This document shows positions 17,891 through 26,969 of a stretch of 64,000 bases of DNA, piece by piece (within the stretch, counting starts at the first letter, position 1; each line of letters starts with the position of its first letter). The notes under the pieces were generated by a model. It was given only the letters and a program-made list of their open reading frames with translations. It had not been told where the DNA came from and ran no database searches. A program made the translations under genes and the position numbers. The DNA is from Burkholderia sp. MS389 (GTDB lineage Bacteria > Pseudomonadota > Gammaproteobacteria > Burkholderiales > Burkholderiaceae). The DNA lies in assembly GCF_016899425.1 (NCBI RefSeq), contig NZ_CP045994.1:3472001-3536000 (forward strand), read 5' to 3'.

Positions 17891-19261
17891 ATGCCTCCCC
17901 TGCCCCTGCTCGGCGCGCTGCTCGACACCGCCGGCGCCGCACTCAAGGCCGCCCGCGGCTCGGGTTCGTCCGCCGCCAACGATGCGTCGGCCGCCACGAG
18001 CGCCGCGCCGTTCGCGCAGACGCTCAAGCAAAGCGTCGCCACGCGCGGCGATACGGCCAACGCCGGCACGCCGGACGCGTCGACCCAACAGGCTGCGTCG
18101 AAGCCGGCCGCCGGCGCGAAACCGTCCGGCACGGATGACGACAAGGCGACCGACGACACGACCGCGAACGCCGCCGTCAACCCCGACGCCGCCGCGCTTG
18201 CGGCCGCCGCGGCCGTGCAGGCGCAATTGCAGGCGCGCCCGGACACCGCGACGCCGGCCGACGCGGCGACCGCCGCGGCCGTTGCCGCCGCGGCCACGAC
18301 GCAAAAGACGGCCGTGTCCGGCCAGCCGGACGCCACGGCGACGCTCGCCGATCATGCAGCCCAGGACGCGGCCACCCAACCGACCGACCCGGCATCGAGC
18401 CGCGACGCGCTGCAAGCGGCGCTCGCCAAGCTGACGGGCGGCGCGGGCGCGATCGCGATGCCGGCGACCGGCGCGACCGCCGCCGCCACGCCGACGACGC
18501 CGGCCGCAACCGCATCGAACGCCGCCGCACCGCTGACGCCGAAAGTGCCGACCTTCGACCGCACGCTCGCCGACGCGAAAGGCGCGCTCGCCACGCAACC
18601 GACGCCGACCCAGATCACCGCGCAGACACTGCAGGCCGACGCGAACGCGCAGTCCGGCGTCCAGCACGCGCTCGCGGCGGCCAGCAACGCGACGGACCCG
18701 GCCGCCAGCGCGACGCTCGCGGCCGGCGCAACGGCTGCCGCCGCCGCGCAGGCGAACCTGCAACTGTCGCCGGCAGCCGGCGCGATCGCCGCCGCCAACG
18801 CGCACGTGCTCGCGCCGCACGTCGGCACGGCCGACTGGACGGATGCGCTGAGCCAGAAGGTGGTGTTCCTGTCGAATGCGCACCAGCAGAGCGCCGAGCT
18901 GACGCTCAACCCGCCCGATCTCGGGCCGCTGCAGGTCGTGCTGCGCGTCGCGGACAACCATGCGCACGCACTGTTCGTGTCGCAGCACGCGCAGGTGCGC
19001 GACGCGGTCGAAGCCGCGCTGCCGAAGCTGCGCGAAGCGATGGAAGCGGGCGGGCTCGGGCTCGGCAGCGCGACCGTCAGCGACGGCGGTTTCGCTTCGC
19101 AGCAACAGCAGCAAAACCCGCAGCAGACCTTCGCCGGCGGCCAGTCGCCGCGACGCGGGAACGGCGGACCGTCAGCCGTCGATGCACCCGTCGACGCCGC
19201 GCAATCCGCACCGGTCGCCGCGCGCGCGAACCGCGCCGGCCTCGTCGATACGTTTGCCTGA
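17891..19261 (+). CDS. fliK: Flagellar hook-length control protein FliK
   Basis: The protein has 456 residues. The N-terminal ~310 residues are Ala/Thr/Asp-rich, low complexity and probably extended (the ruler part). The C-terminal Flg_hook domain contains AELTLNPPDLGPLQVVLRV near residue 335, followed by VEAALPKLREAMEAGGL, then a Gln-rich tail. FliK is secreted during hook growth and switches export specificity. It ends the fliFGHIJK run and is convergent with the GMC oxidoreductase gene 33 bases away. It is the more canonical of the two FliK-type proteins here. Confidence 0.92.
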   Translation: MPPLPLLGALLDTAGAALKAARGSGSSAANDASAATSAAPFAQTLKQSVATRGDTANAGTPDASTQQAASKPAAGAKPSGTDDDKATDDTTANAAVNPDAAALAAAAAVQAQLQARPDTATPADAATAAAVAAAATTQKTAVSGQPDATATLADHAAQDAATQPTDPASSRDALQAALAKLTGGAGAIAMPATGATAAATPTTPAATASNAAAPLTPKVPTFDRTLADAKGALATQPTPTQITAQTLQADANAQSGVQHALAAASNATDPAASATLAAGATAAAAAQANLQLSPAAGAIAAANAHVLAPHVGTADWTDALSQKVVFLSNAHQQSAELTLNPPDLGPLQVVLRVADNHAHALFVSQHAQVRDAVEAALPKLREAMEAGGLGLGSATVSDGGFASQQQQQNPQQTFAGGQSPRRGNGGPSAVDAPVDAAQSAPVAARANRAGLVDTFA

Positions 19262-19294
19262 GCATGGGCTGCTGCTGCCGTGCGCGCGCCGCGT

Positions 19295-20935
19295 TCAGCG
19301 GCCGTGCACCGCGGCAGCCGCCTCGCCGCGCGGGACGCCGCCCTTGCGCGCGGCGACGATGAAGTCCGCCGCGCGTTCGCCGATCATCACCGACGGCGCA
19401 TTCGTGTTCCCGCCGACCAGCGTCGGCATCACCGACGCATCCACCACCCGCAGCCCGTCGACGCCGCGCACGCGCAGTTGCGGATCGACGACCGCGCGCA
19501 CATCCGAGCCCATCCGGCAGGTGCCGACCGGGTGATAGATCGTGTCCGCATGCGCGACGATCGTCGCGCGCAGCTCCGCTTCGCTCTGGTCCGGCCGCGT
19601 GTACAGCTCGCGCCCGCCGTGCGACGCGAGCGGCGCCTGCGACAGGATGCGGCGCATCGCGTGCGTACCGCGCACCAGCAGGTCGAGGTCGCGTGAATCG
19701 CTGAAGAAGCGCGGATCGATCAGCGGCGCGTCGCGCGCATCGCCGCTCGCGAGCGCGACCGTGCCGCGGCTGAACGGCCGCAGCGCGCACACGTGCAGCG
19801 AATAGCCGAAACCCCAGTGCATCTTGCGGTTGTGATCGTCGACGAGCGCCGTGCAGAAATGCAGTTGCAGGTCGGGCCGCGCGAGCGACGGATCGCTCTT
19901 GATGAAGCCGCCGGCCTCCGCGACGTTGCTCGTCATCATCCCCGTGCGGCTCGAGAAATAGCGCACGAGCGCGGGCGTCATCTTCGCGATCCCGCGCACG
20001 CACACGCCGACCAGTTCCGACGAATTCACGCGGGTGTTGATGATGAAGTCGATGTGGTCGATCAGGTTCGCGCCGACGTCCGGCGCATCCTGCACGACCG
20101 CGATCCCGTGCCGGCGCAACTGATCGGCCGGGCCGATCCCCGAACACATCAGCAGTTGCGGCGAATTGAACGCGCCGGCCGACAGGACCACTTCCGCGCG
20201 CGCGCCGAGCGTCTCGACCCGCCCGTTGCGCGACACGACGACGCCGACCGCGCGCTTGCCGTCGAAGCCGACGCGCAGCACCGTCGCATCGGGGATCACG
20301 TGCAGGTTCGGCCGGTTGCGGCCGTAAATGTACGCACGCGCCACGCTGCAGCGCGAGCCGTCGCGATGCGTGACCTGATAGAAGCCGACGCCTTCCTGCG
20401 TCGCCCCGTTGAAGTCGTCGTTCAGCGGATAGCCGGCCGCGTGCGCGGCCTGGATGAATCGTTCGGAGAACGGATTGCGAAAGCGCAGATCCGATACCGA
20501 CAGCGGCCCGTCCGCGCCGTGCCATGCGTCCGCGCCGCGTTCGTTGCCTTCCGCGCGGCGGAAATACGGCAGCACGTCCTGCCAACCCCAGCCCGTCGCG
20601 CCGAGCTGCGCCCACTCGTCGTAGTCGGTCGGGTGGCCGCGCGTGTAGATCATCGCGTTGATCGCGCTCGAGCCGCCCATCCCGCGCCCGCGCGGCTGAT
20701 AACCGCGCCGCCCGCCGAGGCCCGGCTGCGGCACCGTCTCGTAGCCGTAGTTGGTGCCGAGCTTGAACGGCACCAGCGCCGCGATGCCGACCGGCATGTT
20801 GACGAGCAGGTTGCGCTCCGTATGCGAGCCGGCCTCGATCAGCGCGATCGTCGCATCGGGGCAGGCATCGGCGAGACGGCCGGCGAGGCTCGAACCGCCC
20901 GAGCCGCCGCCGACGATGATGTAGTCGTATTGCAT
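19295..20935 (-). CDS. GMC-family FAD oxidoreductase (choline dehydrogenase-like)
   Basis: The protein has 546 residues. The N-terminal Rossmann FAD motif is YDYIIVGGGSGGSSLAGRL; GMC signature 1 (RGRGMGGSSAINAMIYTRGH) and signature 2 (GAFNSPQLLMCSGIGP) are both present. The active-site His region is IYHPVGTCRMG and a second His/Asn motif lies in VGGNTNAPSVMIGERA. It oxidises an alcohol, but the choline-specific betaine operon (betI, betB) is absent, so choline is not assured. ATG 20935 is chosen because FAD binding begins within six residues; the frame stays open upstream only through the palindromic element. Confidence 0.9.
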   Translation of the reverse strand: MQYDYIIVGGGSGGSSLAGRLADACPDATIALIEAGSHTERNLLVNMPVGIAALVPFKLGTNYGYETVPQPGLGGRRGYQPRGRGMGGSSAINAMIYTRGHPTDYDEWAQLGATGWGWQDVLPYFRRAEGNERGADAWHGADGPLSVSDLRFRNPFSERFIQAAHAAGYPLNDDFNGATQEGVGFYQVTHRDGSRCSVARAYIYGRNRPNLHVIPDATVLRVGFDGKRAVGVVVSRNGRVETLGARAEVVLSAGAFNSPQLLMCSGIGPADQLRRHGIAVVQDAPDVGANLIDHIDFIINTRVNSSELVGVCVRGIAKMTPALVRYFSSRTGMMTSNVAEAGGFIKSDPSLARPDLQLHFCTALVDDHNRKMHWGFGYSLHVCALRPFSRGTVALASGDARDAPLIDPRFFSDSRDLDLLVRGTHAMRRILSQAPLASHGGRELYTRPDQSEAELRATIVAHADTIYHPVGTCRMGSDVRAVVDPQLRVRGVDGLRVVDASVMPTLVGGNTNAPSVMIGERAADFIVAARKGGVPRGEAAAAVHGR

Positions 20936-20996
20936 GTCACGTCTCCGTCGTGTCATGGAAGGCGCCCGGCACCGCCGCGCGACCGCGTCTCCTCTG

Positions 20997-21177
20997 GAGG
21001 GTCTGTTTGCAGATGGAACACGCATGCGAATGCCCGAAATCGCCCGTAGGGCAAGGAGCGAGGAGCGCCGTTTGGCCGAGCCAAACAAGCGACGAGCGAC
21101 GCCGCCATACGGGCGATTTCGGGCATTCCCGTTACATGATTTTTTAATTTGGCGTTGCCATCTGCAAACAGACCCTC
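20997..21177. repeat. 181-bp imperfect palindromic element
   Basis: Three nested inverted repeats share nearly one axis. Outer arms of 20 bp are 20997-21016 and 21158-21177 (GAGGGTCTGTTTGCAGATGG and its complement). Middle arms of 21 bp are 21028-21048 and 21108-21128. Core arms GTTTGGC/GCCAAAC are at 21070-21076 and 21080-21086. Between middle and core, the sequences are only partly complementary. The right half carries a 29-base AT-rich insertion between outer and middle arms (11 bases on the left). It lies upstream of the GMC gene. It resembles a MITE or a structured intergenic repeat; no transposase is visible. Confidence 0.85.
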
Positions 21178-21333
21178 GGGGCATTGTAGGAATGGCCGTC
21201 CCGTGCGCGGCGCGCCGATTCAAGAGCGATTCCTCTAAACGCCCGCGTGAACTAAATTTAAGATGTATCGAGTCGCGTCGCGCGATGCACCGGCCACGAG
21301 AAGCCGATTCGTCGCGAAACGGGAGGAACGACG

Positions 21334-21840
21334 ATGCAGCGCCAACGCCTGCCGGCCGCGTGCCGACCGGGTGATCCGGCGGTCACGCGCGCGGTCCGCA
21401 TTTCATTTCAAACGGCGGCCCGCGCGACGATGCACGGCGCCATGCGCGCAGTCGGTCGAAATCGAACGGCACGTGTCGTCGCCGACCGTTTGGACGGTGT
21501 GTCGCCGCCGCCGAACGATCCGCGGCGAGCCACCGCCGCGGATCTGTCGCGCTGCGCCGCCGCGGTACACCGGCAGACGATCGCGAGACGGCATCGCGTG
21601 CCCGCGCGTCACCGTATCGGCTCGTATGCGCATGCCGTGCGGCACGACGTTCGGACGCGGACACCGTCGCGCGGATACGACGCTTGCCGCGTGCTGAAAC
21701 CGGTTTTCGAGCACCCGTCGCATCCGGCCCCGCGCCGGGCGACACGCATCACCCGATCCGCGTCGCCGCGCTCGCCGAGCGTGCGCGTGCGGCGTGACGG
21801 CCGGCCGATCAGCCAGGCCCAACTGGAGGAGACGACATGA
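21334..21840 (+). CDS. Doubtful Arg-rich open frame upstream of the aldehyde dehydrogenase
   Basis: 168 codons. In favour: GGGAGG lies nine bases before ATG 21334, codons mostly end in G or C, and the stop overlaps the next start as ATGA. Against: the product is arginine-rich with no domain, no family I recognise and no secondary-structure pattern, and several other frames here are open too. The interval from 21178 to 21836 otherwise holds nothing I can identify. Confidence 0.22.
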   Translation: MQRQRLPAACRPGDPAVTRAVRISFQTAARATMHGAMRAVGRNRTARVVADRLDGVSPPPNDPRRATAADLSRCAAAVHRQTIARRHRVPARHRIGSYAHAVRHDVRTRTPSRGYDACRVLKPVFEHPSHPAPRRATRITRSASPRSPSVRVRRDGRPISQAQLEETT

Positions 21841-23279
21841 AGAACGACCTGCCCGAACTGGCCCCGCAAGCACTGCCGTCGGTCGATGCGCTGACGTCGC
21901 TGCTGCACGACCAGCGCGCGGCGTACCTGCGCGCACCGTACCCGGCATGGGACACGCGCGCGCAGCACCTGCGCGCGCTGCGCACGATGCTGATCGATCA
22001 CGCGGATGCGCTCGCCGACGCAATCAGCGCCGATTTCGGCCATCGCGCGAAGCAGGAAGTGCTGCTGTCGGAAATCTGGATGGCGAAGGAAGAGATCGAC
22101 GATGCGCTGACGCACGGCAAGCGCTGGATGAAGCCGATCCGCAAGCCGATGAACAAGTGGCTGCGGCCGGCGCGCGCGAAGGTGATTCCGCAACCGCTCG
22201 GCGTGGTCGGCATCGTCGTGCCGTGGAACTACCCGGTGCTGCTCGCCGCGGGCCCGCTGATCTGCGCGCTCGCCGCCGGCAACCGCGCGATCATCAAGAT
22301 GTCCGAACTGACGCCGCGCACGTCGGCGCTGTTCGAGCAACTGATCGGCAAGACCTTCACGCGCGACCACGTCGCGGTCGTGAACGGCGACGCGGAAGTC
22401 GGCGCCACGTTCAGCGCACTGCCGTTCGACCATCTGCTGTTCACCGGCTCGACGCAGGTCGGCCGCCACGTGATGCGCGCGGCCGCCGACAACCTCACGC
22501 CGGTCACGCTGGAGCTCGGCGGCAAGTCGCCGGCGATCGTCGGCCCGAATGCGCGCTTCGACGCGGCCGTCGACGCGATCGTCGCCGGCAAGACGCTGAA
22601 CGCCGGCCAGACCTGCATCGCGCCCGACTACGTGCTGCTGCCGCGCGGCATGGAAGGCGCGTTCATCGAACGCGCGCGGGCCCGCTTCGCGAAGCTGTAT
22701 CCGGACCTGTCGACCAACGGCGACTACACGACGATCGTGTCGCCGCGTCACTACGCACGCCTGCAGCAACTGGCAAGCGATGCGCAGGCCGCCGGCGCGC
22801 AGCTGCATCCGCTGTCCGACGCGCAGTCCGATCCGGTGTCGCGCCGCTTCGTGCCGTGCGCGGTCACGCAGGTGCCGGCCGCGTCGCCACTGATGCAGGA
22901 GGAAATCTTCGGGCCGCTGCTGCCGCTCGTGCCGTACGAACGGCTCGACGAAGCGATCGCGTACGTCAATGCGCGCCCGCGTCCGCTCGCGCTATACCTG
23001 TTCGACGAGGATGGCGGCACGATCGACCGCGTGATGCGCGAAACGGTCTCGGGCGGCGTGTCGATCAACGAAACGCTGATGCACATCGCGTGCGGCAGCT
23101 TGCCGTTCGGCGGCGTCGGCGCGAGCGGCATGGGCGCGTATCACGGCTACGACGGCTTCGTGACGTTCTCGAAGATGAAGCCGGTGCTCACGCAGGCGCG
23201 GCTGAACGCGCGCAACCTGCTCGCACCGCCGTACGGCAAGCGCTTCGCCGCGCTGATCAAGCTGATGCTGAAGTTCTGA
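21837..23279 (+). CDS. NAD(P)-dependent aldehyde dehydrogenase, coniferyl-aldehyde type
   Basis: The protein has 480 residues of the aldehyde dehydrogenase superfamily. Visible motifs are VVGIVVPWNYPVLL (cofactor site), FTGSTQVGRHVM, the catalytic glutamate in TLELGGKSPAI near residue 226, and catalytic Cys260 in NAGQTCIAPDYVL. The Q-T-C-I-A-P-D-Y version and the missing long C-terminal extension are typical of the coniferyl/long-chain aldehyde group rather than betaine aldehyde dehydrogenases. It should oxidise an aromatic or aliphatic aldehyde to the acid. The neighbouring GMC oxidase on the other strand may act on related alcohols, but this is inference. Confidence 0.9.
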   Translation: MKNDLPELAPQALPSVDALTSLLHDQRAAYLRAPYPAWDTRAQHLRALRTMLIDHADALADAISADFGHRAKQEVLLSEIWMAKEEIDDALTHGKRWMKPIRKPMNKWLRPARAKVIPQPLGVVGIVVPWNYPVLLAAGPLICALAAGNRAIIKMSELTPRTSALFEQLIGKTFTRDHVAVVNGDAEVGATFSALPFDHLLFTGSTQVGRHVMRAAADNLTPVTLELGGKSPAIVGPNARFDAAVDAIVAGKTLNAGQTCIAPDYVLLPRGMEGAFIERARARFAKLYPDLSTNGDYTTIVSPRHYARLQQLASDAQAAGAQLHPLSDAQSDPVSRRFVPCAVTQVPAASPLMQEEIFGPLLPLVPYERLDEAIAYVNARPRPLALYLFDEDGGTIDRVMRETVSGGVSINETLMHIACGSLPFGGVGASGMGAYHGYDGFVTFSKMKPVLTQARLNARNLLAPPYGKRFAALIKLMLKF

Positions 23280-23356
23280 GGGGGCGGGCCGCGTCGCGCC
23301 GCGGCCCCGGCGAAGCTGCCGCGCGGCATGGATGCCGCGCATGCAGCCGCCACACG

Positions 23357-24379
23357 TCACACGGGCCAGAGCGGCCCTTCCTGCATCGCGCCGATCTGCT
23401 CGCGCAGTTCGAGCACGCGCGCTTCCCAGTAACGATGCGTGTTGAACCACGGGAAGGCGGCCGGAAACGCGGGATCGTCCCAGCGCCGCGCGAGCCACGC
23501 CGCATAGTGGATCAGCCGCAGCGTGCGCAGCGCTTCGACCAGATGCAGCTCGCGCGGCTCGAATTCGCAGAAATCCTCGTAGCCGGCGAGCAGGTCGGCC
23601 AGCGCGCGCGATGCGCCTTCGCGATCGCCCGGCAGCAGCAGCCACAGATCCTGCACGGCCGGCGCCATCCGGCTGTCGTCGAAGTCGACGAAATGCGGGC
23701 CGGCATCGGTCCACAGTACGTTGCTCGGATGACAGTCGCCGTGCGTGCGCAGCAGGCGGATCTCTCCGGCGCGCTCGAACGCGGCCTCGACGCCTTCGAG
23801 CGCGAGCTTGACCGCGGTCTCGTACGCCGGTCTTACGTCATCCGGAATGAAATCGTGCGCGAGCAGGTAGTCGCGCGGCTCGTAGCCGAACGTGGCGATG
23901 TCGAGCACGGGACGCGCGACATACGGCTGCGTCGCGCCGACCGCATGAATGCGGCCGATGAAGCGGCCGAGCCATTCGAGCGTGTCGCTGCGGTCGAGAT
24001 CGGGTGCGCGGCCGCCGCGCCGCTCGAAGATCGAGAATCGGAAGCCGTCGAACGCATGCAGCGTGCGGCCGTTGAAGGCACGCGCGGGCACCGCCGGAAT
24101 CTCGCGCGCGGCGAGTTCGGCGACGAACGCATGCTCTTCGAGGATCGCGTCGTCGGACCAGCGCGCCGGGCGATAGAACTTCGCGACGACCGGCGGGCCG
24201 TCTTCGATGCCGACCTGGTAGACGCGGTTTTCGTAGCTGTTGAGGGCGAGCAGGCGCCCGTCGGTGCGCAGGCCGGCCGGCATCAGCACGCTGTCGAGCG
24301 CGTCGAGCACGCACTCGGGCGTGAGGCCGGCGAACGGCGGGCTGGCGGAGGAAGCGGGAGCGGAAGTGGCGTCTGTCAT
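23357..24379 (-). CDS. srkA: Stress-response Ser/Thr kinase SrkA (YihE/RdoA family)
   Basis: The protein has 340 residues and a choline-kinase-like fold. Visible are LLALNSYENRVYQVG, the nucleotide lysine in PPVVAKFYRP, the catalytic loop LRTHGDCHPSNVLW, and the metal-binding FVDFDDSRMAPAVQDLW. SrkA proteins are cytosolic kinases that protect cells under envelope and oxidative stress. ATG 24379 is chosen; ATG 24388 would add three residues. It shares the minus strand with the small hypothetical gene just upstream. Confidence 0.92.
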   Translation of the reverse strand: MTDATSAPASSASPPFAGLTPECVLDALDSVLMPAGLRTDGRLLALNSYENRVYQVGIEDGPPVVAKFYRPARWSDDAILEEHAFVAELAAREIPAVPARAFNGRTLHAFDGFRFSIFERRGGRAPDLDRSDTLEWLGRFIGRIHAVGATQPYVARPVLDIATFGYEPRDYLLAHDFIPDDVRPAYETAVKLALEGVEAAFERAGEIRLLRTHGDCHPSNVLWTDAGPHFVDFDDSRMAPAVQDLWLLLPGDREGASRALADLLAGYEDFCEFEPRELHLVEALRTLRLIHYAAWLARRWDDPAFPAAFPWFNTHRYWEARVLELREQIGAMQEGPLWPV

Positions 24380-24418
24380 GCCCCGCATTGTGCCGCCAGC
24401 CGGACCGAAAGACGAGCC

Positions 24419-24631
24419 TTAGTGAAGCGCCGCGCCGGCCGGCAGAACGGATTCGCCGGTGTCGATCAGGTCCTCGAGAAAGAAAGGCTCGGTGTTGAGT
24501 TCTTTCGACTCACCCGGCACGCCCGCGTACCAGGTCACCATGGCCATGTCGCCCAGGATGCGCTGGACGATGCCGCGCGCGCCCTTCGGCACCGCGATAT
24601 GGGTAGTGCAGACGATCGACCCGATATGCAT
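24419..24631 (-). CDS. Conserved-looking 70-residue hypothetical protein
   Basis: A compact protein with mixed composition, unlike the arginine-rich spurious frames nearby: MHIGSIVCTTHIAVPKGARG at the N-terminus and TEPFFLEDLIDTGESV near the C-terminus. There is no signal peptide or membrane segment. A GGGGAA stretch precedes the start by a few bases. It ends 39 bases before the start of srkA and may be cotranscribed with it. I do not recognise the family. Confidence 0.65.
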   Translation of the reverse strand: MHIGSIVCTTHIAVPKGARGIVQRILGDMAMVTWYAGVPGESKELNTEPFFLEDLIDTGESVLPAGAALH

Positions 24632-25437
24632 GATGGTTCCCCACTCTTGAATCTTGAAACCCGGCCCGCTGGCGAGCCGGCAAATGCACGATCCGCGCCG
24701 CTCTCGGCGGAGCGTTGCGCGTGATCCCATTGTTCACGGTTTATCGAAGCGCGAAAAGAAGAAGAAGCAGGCGAAGTGCCGCGAATTCGTCGAATGTCTC
24801 CAATCAACCACTGCGTCGGGCACGTACTTGCCCGCCCGGTTACCCCCATCATACCCTGTCGAATGTGACTGCCCACCGAAACCGCCCGGCGCCGCCGCGC
24901 GCGCATGTTGACGCAACGCGCGTGCCGCTTCGCTTCGCCGCTGCGGAATCATCGGAACACTTCGCGCGGCCGACCGGAATCACGTCGCGCGCATCGCATG
25001 CCGATCGCTATCCACCGTTCGTCGAACGCTTGCGCGCGCACCGGCATCGGCCTGCATCGGCGCGACATGTCGCTCGCGATATGCAGCCGCCGACAGCAGT
25101 TGCGTTCGATGGCTGCCTTGCGGTACCTTAACCTTTCATTCGCGTTCAACCGCACTCCGACACGATGTATCCGCTCACGTCCGCCCTCGCAAAATCCCGG
25201 CCGCAGTTCGACTCGCGGCCGCGGGCGTGCGCGCATCCGTCGGTCCTTCCTCCCCCTGTCGCACCGCCGCTCGTCTGCGCCGCGCCGCCCCCTTCGGCGG
25301 CACGCGCCGGCTGACTCGCCGGCATCCGTTTTCGTCTTCCATTCGCCCCGTTGGTCACAGGTACGTGCGTCATGACGCACGACGTGTTGCCGCGCGCGCG
25401 AATGGAACGTTTCGATCCGTTCGACAGGTGGATTCAC
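24632..25437. other. Long intergenic region before the DMT transporter
   Basis: About 800 bases. Open frames exist on both strands, but all are Arg/Pro/Ser-rich, overlap each other and lack good starts. No terminator, repeat or recognisable RNA was found. It should contain the promoters of the divergent flanking genes. Confidence 0.4.
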
Positions 25438-26325
25438 ATGGTTTCGTTCAAACGCGCGCTCGCCGCGCATGGCGCGACGTCGCTCTTCGTACTGCTGTGG
25501 AGCAGCGGCGCGATCTTCGCCGAACTCGGTCTGCGTCACGCGTCCGCGTTCGCCTTTCTCACCGCCCGCTTCGCGCTCGCATCGCTCGTGCTGCTCGCGC
25601 TGGCGTTCATGCGCAAACGCTGGCTGCCGCCGCGCGGCGAGCGGCGCATGGCCGCGCTGACCGGCTTGCTGATGATGGGCGGCTATTCGATCTTCTACCT
25701 GCTCGCGCTCGAGCGCGGCATCGCGCCCGGCGTGCTCGCGACGATCCTCGGCGTGCAGCCGATCCTCACGCTCGCGATCGTCGAGCGTCGCTGGCAACCG
25801 GTGCGCATCGCGGGACTCGCGCTATCGCTCGCCGGCCTCGCGCTCGTCGTCGGCCGCGGCGTGAGCGGCGGGACGGGCGGCCTGTCGGCTGCCGGCGTCG
25901 CGTGCGCGCTCACGGCGCTCGTCGCGCTGACCGTCGGCTCGCTGCTGCAAAAGCGCGTCCGCGCGGCGCCCGCCGACGTGCTGCCGCTGCAGAATGCGAT
26001 CGGCCTCGCGCTGTGCGTCGCGATCGTGCCGTTCCGGCCGGTGTCGTTCGATATGAGCTGGGCGTTCGTCGTGCCGCTGCTGTGGCTCGGCATCGTGATC
26101 TCGGTGATCGCGCAACTGCTGTTCTACCGGTTGATGCAGCGCGGCGATCTCGTCAACGTGACGAGCCTGTTCTATCTCGTGCCCGTCGTCACCACGCTGA
26201 TGGACGCCGTGTGGCTCGGCAACCGGCCCGAGCCGCTCGCGCTCGCCGGCATGGGCGCGATCATCGCGGGGCTCGCGCTCGTGTTTCGCGCGCCGGCCGG
26301 CCGCCCGCAACCCGACCGCGCGTGA
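25438..26325 (+). CDS. EamA/DMT-superfamily transporter
   Basis: The protein has 295 residues and about ten hydrophobic helices arranged as two EamA repeats. The first repeat has LLWSSGAIFAELGLRHASAF; the second ends with SLFYLVPVVTTLMDAVWLGN and a final helix. Such inner-membrane proteins export metabolites or amino acids; the substrate is unknown. ATG 25438 follows AGGTGG at a good distance. Upstream in-frame ATGs at 25351, 25372 and 25402 would add a non-hydrophobic tail and are less likely. Confidence 0.85.
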   Translation: MVSFKRALAAHGATSLFVLLWSSGAIFAELGLRHASAFAFLTARFALASLVLLALAFMRKRWLPPRGERRMAALTGLLMMGGYSIFYLLALERGIAPGVLATILGVQPILTLAIVERRWQPVRIAGLALSLAGLALVVGRGVSGGTGGLSAAGVACALTALVALTVGSLLQKRVRAAPADVLPLQNAIGLALCVAIVPFRPVSFDMSWAFVVPLLWLGIVISVIAQLLFYRLMQRGDLVNVTSLFYLVPVVTTLMDAVWLGNRPEPLALAGMGAIIAGLALVFRAPAGRPQPDRA

Positions 26326-26513
26326 GCGGGCGGGCCGCCGCGCCCGCGGGTGCGGCGGCCCGCATCGGACACATACGACGATTCCGCGAAAATCGAAAGG
26401 AACGGGAAAGATACGCGCAAGGCGTTCGTCTTGTTTGCGCGAAAACCGCGGGATTCCCGAGGCTTTCCGCTGATTTTTAATGGTTCGGATAGCGAAAAAC
26501 GCCGCCGGTTGCC

Positions 26514-26662
26514 TATACTCGAATTGACCGGCCCGCGTACGACGGGCCGGACCCACTAGAAACACCCGGCATGGGACCGGGGTGAGCGCACGCGTGCCGT
26601 TTCGGGCCGATATCCCGCAGGGATGGAGCCGCTAGGCAAGCACTGAAGCGCCCACTTCGGCC
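26514..26662 (+). promoter_or_regulatory. Structured leader of the 61-residue membrane protein
   Basis: After a TATACT -10 element (26514-26519) come several helices: CCGGCCCG/CGGGCCGG (26528-26535 with 26543-26550), CACCCGG with CCGGGGTG (26563-26569 with 26577-26584, one bulge), and a closing helix GGCCGA/TCGGCC (26605-26610 with 26657-26662). The closing helix encloses ATCCC/GGGAT (26612-26616 with 26620-26624) and GCC/GGC (26628-26630 with 26635-26637). The multibranched part ends 16 bases before the ATG. It matches no riboswitch class I could recall. The rest of 26326-26678 shows nothing. Confidence 0.45.
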
Positions 26663-26678
26663 GACACTGGAGACACGC

Positions 26679-26864
26679 ATGACGACCTATTTCACGATCG
26701 GCGACTTCATTCTGTTGATTCCGATGGCGCTGGCCGGAGCGCTATTTCTCGGCGCGGTGCCATGCGCCACACAATTCCGTCACAACCTGCTGCGCGTGCT
26801 CGGCGTCATTCTCGGCGTCGGCGTCGCTGTGTTGCTCGTTGAAGGCCTGCCTGCGCTGATCTAG
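26679..26864 (+). CDS. Small two-helix membrane protein
   Basis: 61 residues: MTTYFTIGDFILLIPMALAG begins a first hydrophobic helix, then a short polar loop (CATQFRHNLLR) and a second helix (VLGVILGVGVAVLLVEGL). GGAG sits seven bases before the ATG. It should lie in the inner membrane with both ends on the same side. The family is not recognised. The long structured leader suggests post-transcriptional control. Confidence 0.65.
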   Translation: MTTYFTIGDFILLIPMALAGALFLGAVPCATQFRHNLLRVLGVILGVGVAVLLVEGLPALI

Positions 26865-26969
26865 CGCCATCGGCGCGTGACGTGCGTCGCTGCCCCGCAG
26901 CGACGCGACGGACTGCCTGCGCGTGACCGATACGGCACGCGATGTTTCGCATCCCGTATCGACTTTCGA

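Noticed and set aside
20935..21223. N-terminal extension of the GMC oxidoreductase through the palindromic element
   Set aside because: The FAD motif starts at residue 4 from ATG 20935; the extension is only the palindrome read through and has no family similarity.
24715..25131. 138-codon plus-strand frame between the small hypothetical gene and the transporter
   Set aside because: Arg/Pro/Ser-rich, no ribosome binding site, overlaps other open frames of equal quality.
26540..26678. Known riboswitch class before the small membrane protein
   Set aside because: Conserved cores of guanidine I-III, yybP-ykoY, fluoride, ZTP, glycine, SAM-II and SAH classes were compared from memory and none matched; it is left as an unassigned structured leader.
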